Assembly (NCBI GenBank): GCA_017542145.1
Contig: JAFXXQ010000037.1
Location: 124,001 to 188,000, forward strand
Direction: 5' to 3'
Length of the DNA: 64,000 nucleotides
From: Bacteroidaceae bacterium
Lineage (GTDB): Bacteria > Bacteroidota > Bacteroidia > Bacteroidales > Bacteroidaceae
The translations under genes and the position numbers were made by a program. This document shows positions 62,069 to 64,000 of the stretch, piece after piece; positions within the stretch are counted from its first letter, which is position 1; every line of letters starts with the position of its first letter. The notes under the pieces are model-generated. The model saw only the letters and a program-made list of their open reading frames with translations. It did no database searches and was not told where the DNA came from.

Positions 62069-63292
62069 TCAGCAGAACAAGTCTACAATAATTGCATCTG
62101 ACACGAAGATTCCCTCTTCTGTTAGCGCCCATCGTCCGTCGGCTCTCTCGTACAGCCTATGATTTTTTAAATAGGTTTGCGCGCGGGCGCGACAATAGCT
62201 CTCTTGTTCTTCACCAAATAGGTTGCGAATTTCCTGCAGGCTGATGCCTTGTGCAGTACGAAGGCGAGTCATGATGTATTCGTTGTAGCGCTCCTCGTCG
62301 CTGAGCGTCTCACCCGATGAGATAATGTCCATTTCACTCCCATTTATTCCCCTGAGATAGCCTTCTAGGTTGGGGTGGTTCCATGTGCGGCGTGTGCCAT
62401 CGTAGGAATGCGCTCCAGGCCCTAACCCCAGATATGGGATGCCGTTCCAATAGCTGCTGTTGTGCCGGGCTTCGTGTCCGGGTAGAGCAAAATTGCTGAT
62501 CTCGTAGTGTCTATATCCCGCTTCAAGTAGCGTTTGACGCAGCAGGCGGAAGCAGGTAAAGCTCTCTTCCTCGTCCACCTCGTGGACTTCGCCCCGTTCG
62601 CGCATAAAGTAGAGTAGTGTGCCCTCTTCGAAGCTTAGGTGGTAGGCCGATATATGCGGTACTCCGAGCCTGACAGCTTGCTCCAAGTCTTCCTTCCACA
62701 CCTCTAGGTAATCCTTTTTGTGCTTGCCATCCCTCGGTAGCCCATACATCAGGTCGATGCTGATTTCCGTTATCCTGCTGTCCTGCAAACGATGTACGGC
62801 ATCAATAGCCTCCTGCGCCGTATGTCGTCGTCCCAGCAGCCGTAGCAGGGTATCATCGAATGTCTGAATGCCCATGCTGATGCGTAGCGCGTACTGCGGA
62901 AGGGCATCCTTCAACTCGTCAATCCACTCCTGCGAGAGGTCGTCTGGGTTTGCCTCGATTGTTAGCTCGTCCAATGTGTTAAAGTCAAAAGTTTGTTCCG
63001 CTTTCCGTACTATGCGTTCCAACAGGGCGGGGAAAAGCTGCGAAGGCGTACCCCCGCCGAAATAGAGTGTTTTGACAGACTCGCTCTGCAAGAAATCCTT
63101 TCTCTGTTCCATCTCGCGGCAAATCGCCTCGACGTATGCCTTCTGCTTGCTCGGTATGTCCGGATTATTCGGAGTTTTCTGAATACGCTGATCGTTCCGA
63201 TTATTCCGTTCCTCTCCCCACGTCGTAGAGTAAAAATCGCAGTATTTGCACCTGCTTTTACAGAAGGGAATATGCACGTAGATTCCTGCCAT
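62069..63292 (-). CDS. hemW: Radical SAM haem chaperone HemW (coproporphyrinogen oxidase-like)
   Basis: This 407-residue radical SAM protein begins MAGIYVHIPFCKSRCKYCDF, with the CxxxCxxC iron-sulfur motif. It continues with LYFGGGTPSQL, TIEANPDDLS, RISMGIQTFDD, and a C-terminal HemN-type domain ending VSDAIIVDLF. HemW binds haem and delivers it to respiratory proteins, and such proteins are often misnamed HemN. The start at 63292 is fixed by homology. A full-match promoter ends only 4 bases upstream, so the mRNA is probably leaderless. Confidence 0.95.
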   Translation of the reverse strand: MAGIYVHIPFCKSRCKYCDFYSTTWGEERNNRNDQRIQKTPNNPDIPSKQKAYVEAICREMEQRKDFLQSESVKTLYFGGGTPSQLFPALLERIVRKAEQTFDFNTLDELTIEANPDDLSQEWIDELKDALPQYALRISMGIQTFDDTLLRLLGRRHTAQEAIDAVHRLQDSRITEISIDLMYGLPRDGKHKKDYLEVWKEDLEQAVRLGVPHISAYHLSFEEGTLLYFMRERGEVHEVDEEESFTCFRLLRQTLLEAGYRHYEISNFALPGHEARHNSSYWNGIPYLGLGPGAHSYDGTRRTWNHPNLEGYLRGINGSEMDIISSGETLSDEERYNEYIMTRLRTAQGISLQEIRNLFGEEQESYCRARAQTYLKNHRLYERADGRWALTEEGIFVSDAIIVDLFC

Positions 63293-63296
63293 GTTG

Positions 63297-63328
63297 CAAA
63301 GATAGTGCAAGGCGAGCAAAAAAGCAAA
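63297..63328 (-). promoter_or_regulatory. Promoter of hemW, abutting the start codon
   Basis: On the minus strand TTTG (complement of 63325-63328), 20 bases, then TATCTTTG (complement of 63297-63304) match the Bacteroidota consensus. The ATG begins 5 bases after the -7 box, about where transcription should start. Confidence 0.75.
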
Positions 63329-63385
63329 ATTCATATTAGCTTTTATTTTTTTTCTTATTTATTTTCATATATCCTTATTTCTTAG

Positions 63386-63393
63386 TAATTTCG
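63386..63393 (+). promoter_or_regulatory. Predicted -7 box of the EF-G-like gene
   Basis: TAATTTCG differs at one base from TAnnTTTG and lies 82 bases before the start codon. Confidence 0.35.
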
Positions 63394-63474
63394 CAGCGCT
63401 TCACGGTGTGGAGTACCCTTTTTTGCGTGGAAATATTGAAATAAAGCAATAATAATTAACAATTTATCACCGAA

Positions 63475-64000
63475 ATGAAAGTCTATAAGACCAATGAGAT
63501 TTCGAACCTTGCAATCGTTGGAGGTTCGGGTTCAGGTAAGACCACTCTTACTGAGGCCATGCTTTTAGAGGGCGGCGTTATTCGCCGCCGTGGTTCTGTA
63601 AACGCTAAGAATACCGTCAGCGACTGCTACCCCGTGGAGCAGGAGTACGGCTATTCCGTATTCTCCACTGTCTTCGCAGTCGAGCGTGGTGCGCATAAGC
63701 TTAATATGTTTGACTGCCCGGGTTCGGGCGACTTTAGCGGAGGCTCTGTCACCGCCCTTAACATCTGCGACATCGCTATGCTCGTCGTCAACGGCGCATA
63801 CGGCGTTGAAGTCGGCACTCAGAACAACTTCCGTCAGGCTGACAAACTTCACAAGCCTATCGTTTTTGTCGTCAACAATATTGATAGCGACAAGTGCGAC
63901 TACGACAAAGTGGTTGAAGACCTGAAACGCGATTTCGGCGGCAAGGTTATCCCTGCACAGTTCCCCTCATCCTGCGGTCCAGACTTCAACAGCATTATTG
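63475..64000 (+). CDS. EF-G-like translational GTPase (N-terminal part; runs off the window)
   Basis: The first 175 codons of an elongation-factor-G-type GTPase are present, beginning MKVYKTNEISNLAIVGGSGS. The P-loop reads GGSGSGKTT, the G3 motif is FDCPG and the G4 region reads VNNID. This set is that of the EF-G paralogue (EF-G2-like) common in Bacteroidales rather than housekeeping FusA, which has an AHIDAGKTT-type P-loop and NKxD. Its role in translation or stress is not established. The rest of the gene lies beyond 64000. Confidence 0.88.
   Translation, partial: MKVYKTNEISNLAIVGGSGSGKTTLTEAMLLEGGVIRRRGSVNAKNTVSDCYPVEQEYGYSVFSTVFAVERGAHKLNMFDCPGSGDFSGGSVTALNICDIAMLVVNGAYGVEVGTQNNFRQADKLHKPIVFVVNNIDSDKCDYDKVVEDLKRDFGGKVIPAQFPSSCGPDFNSII

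Overview
The window looks like a chromosomal segment of a Prevotella-type member of the Bacteroidales (Prevotella, Segatella or Xylanibacter, probably from gut or rumen). The evidence is the density of SusC/SusD pairs, lipoprotein signal peptides, Bacteroidota-type promoters (TTTG, about 20 bp, TAnnTTTG), Prevotella-style C-terminal sorting tails, and close resemblance of the carbohydrate genes to rumen and gut Prevotella xylan loci. The assignment is inference from the proteins, because no rRNA gene is present.

Layout. (1) Positions 1-10288, minus strand: a glycan locus read GH92 mannosidase, SusD-like, DUF5004-like, DUF4961-like, SusC-like, SusD-like (cut by the window edge). (2) 10508-10825: a lone YbjQ-family gene. 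(3) 11322-26525, plus strand: a xylan-uptake operon in the order SusC, SusD, SusC, SusD, SusE-position lipoprotein, GH10-like protein, then a large surface carbohydrate-binding protein, closed by a strong terminator. The GH10-like protein carries an inserted CBM and has lost its nucleophile glutamate, so it is probably a binding protein. An active GH10-CBM6-CBM6-CE6 xylanase/esterase follows from its own promoter (27019-30924). (4) 31140-32179, minus: YciI-like, GNAT and a 59-residue winged-helix gene. (5) 32491-41100, plus: DUF6057 membrane protein, a CxxCH-bearing PD40 lipoprotein, a three-part histidine-phosphatase fusion, and a GH78 rhamnosidase. (6) 41377-51667, minus: CE6-CE1 esterase, ridA, transketolase, adenine deaminase, retaining-type GH97, and araB. 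(7) 52219-53043, plus: an unrecognised secreted protein. (8) 53159-58574, minus: araA, araD, a sodium-sugar symporter and a cysteine-rich galM. (9) 59053-62038, plus: DUF4827, glmM, ybaK and DUF1232 genes, then hemW (minus) and the start of an EF-G-like GTPase.

Working model: xylan is bound and cut at the cell surface by the xus-type proteins and the GH10/CE6 enzyme. The CE6-CE1 protein removes acetyl and probably feruloyl esters. Released arabinose enters through the symporter and is converted by AraA, AraB and AraD to xylulose-5-phosphate, which transketolase feeds into the pentose phosphate pathway.

The most unusual signal is non-coding. At least five intergenic regions hold short arrays of imperfect repeats with exact 21-bp or 22-bp spacing (two DNA helical turns). 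Each array has its own sequence. A second family of exact 8-bp tracts built on AAGTCAA sits at SusC-SusD and other gene junctions and inside coding loops.
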